Shown here: positions 32,203-42,522 of the stretch, piece by piece
How the letters are laid out: each line of letters begins with the position of its first letter
How positions within the stretch are numbered: the first letter of the stretch is position 1
DNA from: Fonsecaea monophora
Taxonomy: Eukaryota > Ascomycota > Eurotiomycetes > Chaetothyriales > Herpotrichiellaceae
Reading direction: 5' to 3'
DNA: 64,000 bases
Assembly: GCF_001642475.1 (NCBI RefSeq)
Contig: NW_019173935.1
Coordinates: 558,001 to 622,000, forward strand
Notes under the pieces: model-generated
The model's database searches: none
Told to the model about the DNA's origin: nothing
What the model saw: only the letters and a program-made list of their open reading frames with translations
Position numbers and translations under genes: made by a program

Positions 32203-33366
32203 ATGCTTTCTCCAGTGTTTGTTTCTCTCCTCGCTGTGCTGCTGTCATGGCCTACCGTTGCGATTGAGCAAAAACAGAAGAATATTGGGCTTACCAAGAC
32301 GCAAGAACCCGACCCTACCATCACAGCCAGCGTGAAATCGATCTTCAGCTCCTTTAGCCGAGACGAAGACAGGACATTTGATCCAAAGTCGGCTTCGGGC
32401 TGTTGTAATTCAACCTGTGCCTTGGGATTATGCAATGGCATTTATCCCTTTGACACGACTCCTCCTCCTGATGCAGCTCGCACTGCGACTGCTTCGCCTG
32501 CGATTGCCACAGAATCTTGCTGTTCTGCCGGTTGTCCCGATGGTTTCTGCAGAGGTTTTGAACGATTCAGGCATTGGTGGCCGATAGGCTGCGTTGGTCG
32601 AGGCTGCGCTGTGCCCACGGGTCAAAGATGGAATCATCTGCCACCCCATCTGCATCCTGGAAGTCGCTGTGAAGGTCGGGATTGTTCACCGGGCGTCCAT
32701 CAAAGCGACTCTCCTATAACGACAATCTTTGCGGATGCTGTCTCTGGTGCTGTCGACGCTGTCAAACCTACCGATACCGCAGCATCGAGCCCCAAAGCTG
32801 CCAACAAGGAACCAACGCTTCAGTTTCATTCCGCCGAGCTCGCCGGTCAGGATCAAGATACGCTTCCAATAATTGTGGAAAACAACGCCAAAGAGCCCGT
32901 CACTCTCCTCGCAGACATTGACCTGGCGTTGACCGAGAACTACATCTCATCTGGCATGCTGTCGGCTTTGGGTCTGTCATCTACGTCGTCCAGACTCAGC
33001 CCAATAGCAAAGGAAGACCAACGCGCTGCTGCCCTAGGCACACCCGCCTTCCACGTTACACCACACGCGAAGATTTCGCTGAACTTGCTCGCCGGACCCA
33101 AGGTTGCGCTGAACCAGTTTGCGGATGTTGCGTTCAACGTCTTCGATCTTCCTTCCATCCACGAGCGAGCGGGTGTTCCCTGGGAGCCGGAGGTTTTTCT
33201 GGGTGTGGTTTTCCTCCGCGAGGCGTCGGCACTGCGGCTCGTCGATGGATTCTCAGGGCACCCCGCGCTCAAGGGGTTGTCCGTGGTGGTGAGAGACATT
33301 CCGGGCACGGACACGAACTCCGCAAGAAATCAGAGCGAACAGAAACCGGCGAAGGACGAATTGTGA
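32203..33366 (+). CDS. Secretory-pathway cysteine-repeat protein ending in KDEL
   Basis: 387 residues from the ATG at 32203. The N-terminus (MLSPVFVSLLAVLLSWPTVA) is a typical signal peptide. Residues 67-161 hold twelve cysteines: two CCx3Cx4C units (C67-C77 and C106-C116) and two shorter Cx4C units (C130-C135, C156-C161). A Ser/Thr/Ala-rich linker follows. Residues ~215-360 resemble a retropepsin-like fold: VTLLADIDLALTENYISS and GMLSALGL parallel the strand-loop-helix of aspartic proteases, and VFLGVVFLRE parallels the second conserved strand. Where an active enzyme has Asp-Ser/Thr-Gly, this has IDLA, so it is probably inactive. The protein ends in KDEL, an ER retrieval signal, so it is probably lumenal ER. 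No known function. Confidence 0.75.
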   Translation: MLSPVFVSLLAVLLSWPTVAIEQKQKNIGLTKTQEPDPTITASVKSIFSSFSRDEDRTFDPKSASGCCNSTCALGLCNGIYPFDTTPPPDAARTATASPAIATESCCSAGCPDGFCRGFERFRHWWPIGCVGRGCAVPTGQRWNHLPPHLHPGSRCEGRDCSPGVHQSDSPITTIFADAVSGAVDAVKPTDTAASSPKAANKEPTLQFHSAELAGQDQDTLPIIVENNAKEPVTLLADIDLALTENYISSGMLSALGLSSTSSRLSPIAKEDQRAAALGTPAFHVTPHAKISLNLLAGPKVALNQFADVAFNVFDLPSIHERAGVPWEPEVFLGVVFLREASALRLVDGFSGHPALKGLSVVVRDIPGTDTNSARNQSEQKPAKDEL

Positions 33367-34587
33367 CACGCTCCACGCGTACGAGTAATGCGAAGTGCGA
33401 GGGAAGACGAGGGTGAGGGTGACAGTGACTGTAACACCGCAGGTCGGTGTAAAACCACCACATGACAACCCTGCCAGAGAGTGCCAGTAGAGGCCAGTGA
33501 GGGAAACATTACGACGGAGGAGATCACACTTCTCACTTGTCCTTTTGTGTGTGGTTCTTTTTCTCTCTTTCTTTTTTCTTTTCTCCTTTTCCTTTGCCCT
33601 TTTATTTTCAGTTTCACTTCGAGTAGATGATTTTGAATTTTACATTGGGGCGGGCCTCCCAGTAAGTCAAAGATTACTTTGTACTCGGGCAACGCTAGGT
33701 AGTGGCTAGGGAGTAGCTACATACATGGATATACATGTGTACGTACCTCGTACCTCGTGCAGTACAGGAGCTATGCAATGCAACGCAATGTGTTCAGAAT
33801 ATTTGAGTTTTCTTCTCATTTTTCATTCAGTACATGCAGAGCCCAAGGTATGTACCGAACAGGTAGATCGATATCCATTATGTCAATGTTACGAGGACCG
33901 CACGTAGAGCAAGATACTGAATCGCGGCCCCAGGCGGTTGCCGTTGATGTTGGAATCGTTATTGAACCTGTAAAAATCATTGCTGGTATAGTAGAAATAT
34001 AATACAAGGCGCACGCCCACGCCTGCGCCCACGAATGGAGGCCGGGTGGGCGTATGAGATACTTGAAGCACCGCCCGTCAATCATAGAAATACAGATTAT
34101 GTAGGGTATGGTGCCCAACGTCTAGGGAGCATTCTTGGTCTTTGCTCCATTCTTTTTTGTGGGGGTTTTTTGAGGTCGTGAAAAGCTGTTGGTTGTTTTG
34201 CTGTTTAGAGCTCCTGGTCATCAGGTTTGGAGACATCAGTCGCCCTTGCGTTGATGGAGGACATTTCGGCCCGGGGCCCGCGGCCCACCTTGGTTGTGTG
34301 CGATATATCCGCGCTTGTTGCGATCTCAAGCTCAAATCTAACCGCTTGTTGACCACATCTCACTGTGATCAGCCGTCCAAATCCACCTTGGCAACTCATT
34401 CGAGTGTATGGTGGTGATAAAGGCTGGTGTCCAGACAGCACCATGTGCTCGATCTCAGCAAAACCCGTTGTCAACAGAATCTTGGGTAAGTGGGCCCGAT
34501 GATGTCGAATTCGACGCGTGTGCCGCCCAACAGCCCAGTAGTCATCTAGACCCAAGGGAAACAGATCAATTAAGAATCAATCCCATC
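33367..34587. other. Intergenic between convergent genes
   Basis: About 1.2 kb with no credible gene. A long pyrimidine tract runs from about 33535 to 33610, and short GTAC/CTCGTAC repeats occur near 33740-33770. Confidence 0.5.
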
Positions 34588-35706
34588 TTACACCTCTCTC
34601 GTACTTCCACGGACAGCCTTTCTTCCCACCTGCAAGAAACTTGGCGGACGGGCATCATATGGCGACGCAGTGGATTCTGGGTATGGCGCTTGCATTGGCG
34701 GGGAAGGCACAGGATTGTAAGGTTTCGGCATACTGATTCTATGCGAATTATAATCATTCTGTGGTGGTTCGTATCGGCTGTTCATGGCGTTGTTGGGAGC
34801 GTAGGGGTATTGAGGGCCGGTTTGTGGCGGAGGGCCCCGATTGTACTCATAAGGGCTCGGACTGGCGGTACCAGCGATGAATCTGTCCGAACCGCTTGTA
34901 ACTGACGGCGCCTGAGAATTGGAACGATAGGTCGGGGGTGGGCTGAGCGGGACTGCCTGGAAGTTGTCCTGACTGTTATTGCCCAGAAGTCTTTGGTCGC
35001 CCAAGTCGGAGTTGTAGGCGTGGTTCATGCCGGTTCCGTTACGGGGATAATCTTGTTGAGGGTTTGATGAGATAGGTGACATGGGTCCATTGGGGACGCT
35101 GTTATAGCCCCCTCTCATCCTCTGTGGTTGTGTGTCGAGTCTGCCCATCTCCAGATCCCCATTCGCATTCTGGTGTGGTGGCTCACTGGTGTCTTCGACT
35201 CTTCTCTTAGTCGCAGTGTCCCAGCTGGGCATGGGTGGCAGACTATCTTCGTTGATCATCCTCTTGGTGCTAGGATCATCGAACGTAGCAAACTGAGGTG
35301 CGTTGGGGTTTCCGTATGCCATGGGACTGGGGGTAGGCTGGTATCCTTGGTAAGGAGTAGGGGGCATACGCGTGTAGTCGTCTTTAAATTTCGAAGGACG
35401 CTCACGACTTCGACTTCCCCTACAACAGCCGCCACAACAGCTCATACAGCATGAGCAGATCTCAACCCCACAGCAGAGGCATCGCGCGATGCAAAAGAGG
35501 ACAGAAAGCAGTATGAGTGAGCCGATGACAATCGCGGCAATGACAGGCCACCTGGGTCAACGTTAGAGCAAGGCAAGAAGAGGCAGGGGTTTCATCGGCA
35601 CGTACTTGCAGTAGGACTTTTGCATGCATTTGTCCCAGCTGGATAATGTATCTGGGAGTGATTGTACTTCGGAGACAACGTCGCGGGTGTAGAAAGAGTA
35701 CGCCAT
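34588..35706 (-). CDS. Single-pass membrane protein with cysteine cluster, unknown function
   Basis: Exons in coding order 35706-35606 and 35551-34588 give 354 residues. A short N-terminal segment (MAYSFYTRDVVSEVQSLPDT) precedes one membrane helix (WPVIAAIVIGSLILLSVLFC), then a dense cysteine cluster just past the helix (RCLCCGVEICSCCMSCCGGC), a likely palmitoylation site. The remaining ~270 residues are disordered and rich in Pro, Asn, Tyr, Ser and Gln (for example PPTPYQGYQPTPSP). Fungal relatives are often labelled fibroin-3-related without functional evidence. The next minus-strand gene (RCR-like) has the same broad plan of one helix plus a Pro/Tyr-rich tail. Confidence 0.78.
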
Positions 35707-36619
35707 TTCGTCAAGGTCCTATGGTAGATCTCTTGGAGTAAAATAGTATGTCGTCAACGCATTCACGGTCGTTCGAAGAAAGGCGATGGAATCTCTCTCG
35801 TCTGGTTTAGCGAGTGGAAGAGTGGATGTTGAAAGGAGGCTGGGAGTCTGGTGTGAAATACCGAGGCCGGCCTGCGGACAGTGCAGAATGAGTGAACTAG
35901 ACGAACGTCGTTCAAGTTCGTGGAAAACCGAAGTGAATGTGATGATAACGTAGAGGGAACGGAGTGTGGTAGAGAGGGACATAAGACGAAGAAAAGGGCA
36001 TTCGCGGAGTTGCTATGAAAAGAATCTCAGGTGAGAGAGGATCGAGTAACGCAGGAGGCGGAGCACCAAGGCTACAAGGCCATGAGGCGGGTTTGGGTCG
36101 AAGCAGGGGTCGCCTACCGACCAATCGACGCCCTTCAAGGAGCTCATTGCGGGCTTCCCCCAGGGCGATCTGACCCTGCCGAGCTTGCATCTTGCGGGCA
36201 CATTCCAGCTGAAACGCCGGCGCTTGTGAGAGCCTGGCCTACGAACAGGGGATGCTCAGCCGATCCGGTGCGAGGCTACAGTTTTTCGGGTATATGCATT
36301 AGGAATCCGGACTAGCAGACGTTCGTAGGTATGGTAATGGGAGAGATCGTGCACACATTGTGGAAATTGATGAATTAGTCCGTTTTCGTGACGCTACATT
36401 CTTCGTGAATCTTATCCTCCCCGTTGCCATGCTTTTCAAAGTTTCGATAGCAGCCACCCCCTTTGTATCTATCGTACACTCTTCGCAGCTCCTGGTACCT
36501 TGAACATCCATATTGTATTGGCTGCAGTCCACCTGGACCGCAGCTTTTAAAAATGTGCATTCGGAAACCCCACAAAAGTCACGAGTATGGAGGAGGAGCC
36601 CACACTGTAATCAATCTCG
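35707..36619. other. Intergenic between two minus-strand genes
   Basis: About 910 bases: 5' flank of the cysteine-cluster gene and 3' flank of the RCR-like gene. No gene or clear motif seen. Confidence 0.5.
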
Positions 36620-37094
36620 TCATTTTTTGGCTGGTGGAGGACCCGTGGGGGGAGTGTAGACGTTGTCGCCACCTCTGTAGGTGTTCTGCGGTGGTTGCAT
36701 TTCGACGTCGGTCTGTCTGCCACCAAAATAGCCTTGATTTTGGCCGTAGTAGCCGCCGTAATTCTGGGTTTGGTTGTAGGCAGGCGGGGGTGCTTGTTGC
36801 GTTTGCTGGAAGCCAGGGTTGTACTGAGCAGGAGCATGACCCCAAGGAGTGCGGCCTGTCCATCCCGTACCATACAGAGGCTGTCGACCCATGCGACGTC
36901 TTCGGCGAGCGCTCCACAAGCTGTATTGAGTTAGCAAAGATCTGGCAATGCGTGGATGTCTCTGCGAACCTGAAGATGAAGAAGATGAGAAGTGCGCCAA
37001 ATATTATGATGCCGAGGGCAACCCATCTACCCCAGTCATACCACGCTGAATTGCATCTGTATGCGCGACCGTTGTTGTCGATGCATCTGGCCAT
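36620..37094 (-). CDS. RCR-like small membrane protein (chitin deposition/Congo red resistance family)
   Basis: Exons in coding order 37094-36970 and 36920-36620 give 141 residues. MARCIDNNGRAYRCNSAW is a short lumenal segment, WVALGIIIFGALLIFFIFS is one membrane helix, and SARRRRRMGRQPLYGTGW is a basic cytosolic start. The tail is Pro/Gln/Tyr-rich, with PPPAYNQTQ resembling the PPxY-type motifs that recruit Rsp5 ubiquitin ligases in yeast Rcr1 and Rcr2. Those proteins adjust chitin deposition and plasma-membrane protein turnover. The family call rests on this layout and on the WARRRRR-like junction; the molecular role here is inferred. Confidence 0.78.
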
Positions 37095-38183
37095 AACGAA
37101 GAAAAAGTGTTAGCAACAGGATGTTTTGTTGTGTGTGGAAGTGGTTGCGACTTGCGACGAGTGGGATGGAGGAATATCATATAAATTCATTCGAGCATGG
37201 CAGTGCTTACATGTTGTCTCCATAATATTGTCGGGTGACGAGTTTGAGGCTCATGGCTGCTGTGTGTGCGTATGCGTATGTGTGTGTGAACGACGAGGTG
37301 TGTGGAAGTGGGATATGGTGATGTCAAACGATGTGAATGACGGCGATTCGGATGGAATGTTCCTTGCCGCGGTAGTTTCCCGCTGGAGCCTGAGGCGCAA
37401 AGGACGGAGGTCTTACACAAATCAACAAGGCTAAAATGATATTTGAGTTGAGAGAGGGTCGCAGTCAAGAAGCACAATGATGGGATGATGATGGGATCAG
37501 ACAGGGTACGTACTTGATAGCAAGCAAGAGTGAAAAGATGAGTTGGCGAGCAGAAGAATTAACGTATGGTGATGGCATGTACAAGAAGGCGCAGCAGCAC
37601 TGGGCGCAGTCGGGGATGCCCACACCTGTCTGGTCACTATGGTGTGCTAGAGCCTTGGGGGAGGGGAATGTGCACGTAAGGAATGAGAAATAACATCTTA
37701 GTGCACCTAAAGTGGCGCAGCATCATCACTCTAATTGGCCTTTTGCCCCCGGAAGCAACCCCTCGGCATCTGCTTGGTTCCCTGCTTGCCTGCTCCTCAG
37801 CGGCCAGCCACCCAGTTAAGAGGCTCATCCAACCAACACGGTCGAGTCTCTGGGGGGCTCCCCATGCGAGTCGTTCTTGGCTACGCGTCATTCAGGCTGC
37901 GCTGGAGAATGGCCTGTTCGTGGTCTGCCAGGCATCTCTCAGTACCGTGATGAACCAGTGGATAAACCTCTTACTCGTACAAGTACGATCATTTTCCTGT
38001 CTCAGCAGGCGTCTGGAACATTCCTGCGGAGAACCTGTGGACAAGTAGGGTAACCTGGACATTTTCCTTTGCTGTACTGCAATATGCATACTGTGTAATC
38101 TGTAGCTGTACAAAATCATGTACCGTTGATCCATCAAGGCTGTGTAGTACCAGAATTCCATACACAAAAACAAAAAGAGGTCC
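37095..38183. other. Intergenic: RCR-like gene promoter and Arl8 3' flank
   Basis: About 1.1 kb without a credible gene. A GT-rich simple repeat (GTGTGTGCGTATGCGTATGT) starts near 37260. Confidence 0.5.
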
Positions 38184-38794
38184 TCACTTCCCAGATCTGG
38201 CAACCAGCCACTGGAGCACTGCTTCCAGGTTGGTTTCTTCCTTTGCGCTGATTCCATAACAGCTGATTTCGCGATGAACGATCGATTTCAAGTCCAGCGC
38301 GTCAATCAGTTCGTCCACCGATAACTTGTTAGGCAAATCAGACTTGTTGCCTAGAACGAGGAGGGGGATGGCGTTGAGCGTAGGTCTGTCCATGAGATTA
38401 TGCAGCTCCTCGCGGGCGACCGGGATGGCATCCTTGTCGGCAGCATCGACCACGAAGAGAATGGCATTGACTCCGCGACAATATCGCTCCCACATGGATC
38501 GATAACGTGGTTGACCTCCGAGATCCCAGCACTTGATCGAAACATGGCCCTTTTTGACTTCTCTCTTGTTGAAAGCGACCGTGGGCACAGTATCGACAGT
38601 GAATTCATTACCCTGGACATGATAGGAGTTAGGCGCTTTCAGATCAGCCAAATGGAATAGACCAGACTCACAGCAAGAACCCGCACTAAACTCGTCTTGC
38701 CGGCATTTTGTAAACCAACGATCGCAACGTCCATCTCGGTTGCCCAGAACATCCACAGCAGCCAGTCCCATAACCAGGTAAAGAAGCCCGCCAT
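38184..38794 (-). CDS. ARL8: Arl8-type small GTPase
   Basis: Exons in coding order 38794-38672 and 38612-38184 give 183 residues, close to the 186 of animal Arl8. It has a Trp-rich amphipathic N-terminus (FFTWLWDWLLWMFW), P-loop GLQNAGKTS, switch I TVPTVAFN, switch II WDLGGQPRYRSMWERYCRGVN (in part), NKSD and SAKE. The block around RYRSMWERYCRGVNAILFVV and DREISCYGIS-like sequence is diagnostic of Arl8 rather than Arf or Arl1. Arl8 coats lysosomal/vacuolar membranes and links them to motors and tethers. There is no N-terminal glycine for myristoylation, as expected for Arl8, which is N-acetylated. Confidence 0.94.
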
Positions 38795-40053
38795 CTCGAT
38801 TGATAATTTGGGGATTTGGATGTTTTCATCTGTCGAGAGAGCTCCGTAATGCTTCAGGGAAGGAACCTCTCCGATGTGCGTTATGACATGGTGAGTATGG
38901 CAGTTAAACGTGTTCCCTGAGGTGTTGCTGAATGAAGCAATTATTCTAATTCGTGCCAATGACGCGCCCCAGAAAAGGCCAGAGAAAAAGCGCGGCAAGG
39001 GACCGTCCGGCACGTGATGTCAGTTTGCATCTCCTACTCCTCCACCTTCGCCTGCACCATTTCCCCTGAACAACCGTGATCTTTTTTTGCCACGTTTGCC
39101 GTTGTCCTTTGTAGACCAGTTGCATATCCCCATGGACATCTGAGAATGACACACCTCCTTGCAGGATTTGACCCTTTCGAACCCCGACAATCACGTCCGG
39201 GACAAATTTGCGAGGACATCTCACATTCCTGTTTGCTTCCGCATACACAATCCCCTTATCTGCGGCATCGAATCCGAGGTGGATCGCCAAGGACCGACCA
39301 CGTTCAATGATACGGCAGTTTGTACTTCGAAGGCGGTAGCTGGCAGCTGGCAGCTGGGCCCCGTGCCTTGAATCTATCATCCTATACTCCCACGTGGCTC
39401 AATAAGGCACCATTCATTGTGGTTTGATTCTCAGTGCACCTCTCTTGCCCTATCGAGCATGGTATTATTGCTACCGTTCACCACTATGGCCAAGAGGCAA
39501 AGTTGGACGGGGACTTTCCGACATATCTGTCAAGAGAAGGGGATTGTAGGAGCATACTAACTCAACAACATCAGCATGATCAACGACGGAATTGATGGCC
39601 AAGCACACCGGCTTATATAGAACGAGTGGGGCTACTGATTGCTTGTTCCTCGCCCGAATCACATTGCTCTGCGCTCGTGTGGCCTGAAGCCTCAACCGCA
39701 GCTAACGCAGATCATTCCAGGGCCCCACGGCTTGGTCGCAAAACTCCGCATTCGACGATTGTAGGGACAACAGCAGCTGGGATATCATGTGGCGACAGAC
39801 GGACAACACCTTTGCCTCTGCGTCAAGATCCTTGAAGCTGGGACGTGCATGCCGTTACCATTCGAGATCCTTATCTCACCTACTACTTGTATCGCAGAGC
39901 TATGACCAGGTCGTCTAGTGCCGATAACGATGTAACTCCGACGGAACCCTGGCGGAATCGAAGTCATGTCTATAAGACATATCCAGCATGCCGTGAGCTA
40001 CGGATGTCTTGCTTCTGCGAGTGCTGCACTTCTGTCAGAACCACGCTTGCAAG
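38795..40053. other. Divergent promoter region (Arl8 / second permease)
   Basis: About 1.26 kb. A 144-codon ATG frame on the minus strand (38946-39380) has no family features. A GATA-type core (CTTATC, 39870-39875) lies 180 bases before the permease ATG. No RNA gene seen. Confidence 0.45.
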
Positions 40054-41905
40054 ATGGCCGACGTGGAAAAGACTCCGGTCCAAACGATTGAACCGACCGC
40101 CGATACCCATTCGAAGCCTTCTAGAACCCTCCTTAGCCGTCTCAAAGGCAGTGCAAATGACCCCGATGCCCTTGGAAAAGAGCTCTTGCAGAAGGCTCTT
40201 GAGTTTGACGAAGCTCAACTTGAACGAGATGCTCTCAAAGTCCGCAGGAAGCTTGACTGGATGGTCATCCCAATGGTATGGTTCTCTGGATCAATCCTCA
40301 ACAGATCACGAGCTAATTCTTGGACGATGATAGATGATGACAACCTACATGCTAAGCTTTCTCGACAAACAAACGTGGGTCATCTTCCACGCGCACCAGT
40401 CCCAGCTCTGACATCCGCAGCCTCAACTATTCCAACGCATACGGTCTTCAAGCAGACACCCATATGAAAGGAGATGACTACTCATGGGTTGCGTCGGCAC
40501 TATACTTTGGTCAAATGACCGGCTCATACCCCTCGAACGTCTTTCTCCAACGCTTCCCCATTGGCCGAACAATTGGATATATGCTTTTCGTCTGGGGTTC
40601 TATCTGCATGCTGCAAGCAGCTGTTTTCAACTTCTCCGGCTTCTTTGCCATTCGCTTCGTCTTGGGAATGGTCGAGGCTTGTATATCTCCTGCTTTCGTG
40701 CACCTCACCTCTATGCTATGGACGAGGGAGGAACAAGCGCTCCGAACCTCGTTTTGGCTGTCGACAAACGGAGTTTCTTCGATTCTTGGTGCCTTGCTTG
40801 CCTATGGAAGCGGCCATGCAGCACACCTCGCTGTCGAAAATTGGAAGTTGATTTATTTGGTGAGGGAATCCTTTAGTACCTAACGGTGCAGCATCTAATC
40901 CTTTACAGATTGTTGGGGCTATGACATTCCTCTGGGGCTTCGTTATCGTTGTCTACCTACCCGACGGACCGCACAACGCCAAAATGCTGACGGAACATGA
41001 ACGTATGGTTGCTGTCTGGCGTGTATCAAAAAATCAGATGGGAATCAAACATCACAAGATTGTTGTCGGCCACCTCAAGGAGGCAGTGCTCGATCCAAAG
41101 ACCTACCTTGTCATACTGATGGGCTCATGCACAGGCCTCCTAAATGGGGCCGTGGCCAACTTTTTCTCAGCCCTCATCAAGGGCTTTGGGTTCGATGCAC
41201 TTCATACCACTGTGCTTCAGACGCCTGGTGGCGCCTTTGAAATCATTGGATGTATGGGATTCGGTTGGGTGGCGACCAGGAAGAACCTTCTGGGTATCAC
41301 AGTTATCCGTCAGTGAGGCATCTGCTCCTATTGACCATGGGTGGCTTGGCTAACACTTTTGACACTTCAGTCTCATGCCTACCGGGTATCGCGGGCTTGA
41401 TTGGTCTCTTGACCATTAACATCAAACATCGGTACTCTCTGGTGGCTTGTTGCTGGCTACAAAACGTCCTGGGAGCACCTATTATCTTGGGATGGACTTT
41501 ACCAGGTGTGAATGTGGCAGGGCACACCAAGAGAACTGCAGTTGTCGGAGTCTTCTTCGTGTAAGTGCCGTCTTTCTGCTCATGACGGCGGATCTGCTTG
41601 TCCGATGTTTGAGAAACTGCGCAGCTTACACAGACAACCTTAGATTCTATTGCGCCGGAAACATCGCAGGCCCGCACCTGTTCTTGCCTTCTGAGGAACC
41701 GCGATATTTCACCGCCATCAAAGGACTATTGGGCACCTACTGCGCGCTCTGCTTCCTACAAGTCATCTATACAACTCTTTGTTACTTTGAGAACAGGTCA
41801 CGCGACGCAAGGGGTCTCCACGCGGAGCGACAGCAGGAAGAACTGCTCGAGGGCTTCGACGATCTCACGGACAAGCAGAATTTGCATTTCCGATACAAGA
41901 TTTGA
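40054..41905 (+). CDS. MFS permease, Dal5/allantoate type (second copy)
   Basis: Six exons: 40054-40275, 40334-40374, 40421-40859, 40909-41308, 41371-41560 and 41644-41905, giving 517 residues. Joins were set by the family pattern: RKLDWMVIPMMMTTYMLSFLDKQTLNYSNAYGL, then DDYSWVASALYFGQMTGSYPSN, RFVLGMVEACISPAFV, and SCLPGIAGLIGLL. A hydrophilic, charged N-terminus (~70 residues) precedes helix 1. It belongs to the same anion:cation symporter family as the gene at 8311 but is clearly diverged (QRFPIGRTIGYMLFVWG and VYLPDGPHNAKMLTEHER are typical of the allantoate-permease branch). Substrate unknown. Donor five (41309) was chosen for its GTCAGT consensus; a competing donor a few codons upstream (GTATCA) would remove a few residues of a helix. 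Confidence 0.86.
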
Positions 41906-42504
41906 GGTAACGAAGAGACGAGTGGTGATGGATACGTATCGCTGAGGTCAGCGTGGAATCGTGAGCTGCTATCGACAGAAGTGATGGAGATATCGAGGCT
42001 GCATTGAAGCCGGTATCTGATCCAACTCTTTCTAGGAGCGGTTGCTCTCATACGCTCTTTGTGTAGCAGCTCCGGGTCGCAAATTGGATGCTCCAACGCT
42101 GTGGTAGACGAGAGGAATAGATAAAGTGTCTGATTTTTAGATCGGACGCCCGTATACAAGGCTTTTGAGGCCTGTATCTTCGCTTGCCTGGACGATGTTC
42201 GCCGACATTGCCTGTTCCCGTGTCCGTCTGGCTGTGACACTGCTTGAGAATTTGGACCCATATGGATATCTGAATATCTGTGGCCGGTTCTTTCGTTCCA
42301 CGTGCTCCAGGACGAATGCGAGGTGAAGAAAGGCCCAGACCTCTCTCTCGCTCTCGATCTCACGCACATTGCTTCCTGTCCCCACCTCCTCCGCCTCTGG
42401 CGTTTCGTGGTATGATCATCGGACCCGGCCGCGAGGATGGAGGTCGTATCAGTCCGGTAGATAGGTCGGTCCGTAGGTGATGGGTAGCCTGCGAGCCTGC
42501 GAGC

Positions 42505-42522
42505 TAACTAGCTAGCTAGTTA
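42505..42522. repeat. Perfect 18-base palindrome
   Basis: TAACTAGCTAGCTAGTTA reads the same on both strands and includes tandem CTAG units. It is followed directly by CATGTCATGC-type pentamer repeats to about 42560. Confidence 0.7.

Noticed and set aside
38946..39380. 144-codon ATG frame on the minus strand upstream of Arl8
   Set aside because: No domain, signal or splice features; it lies in the divergent promoter region and its arginine-rich tail looks like chance coding.
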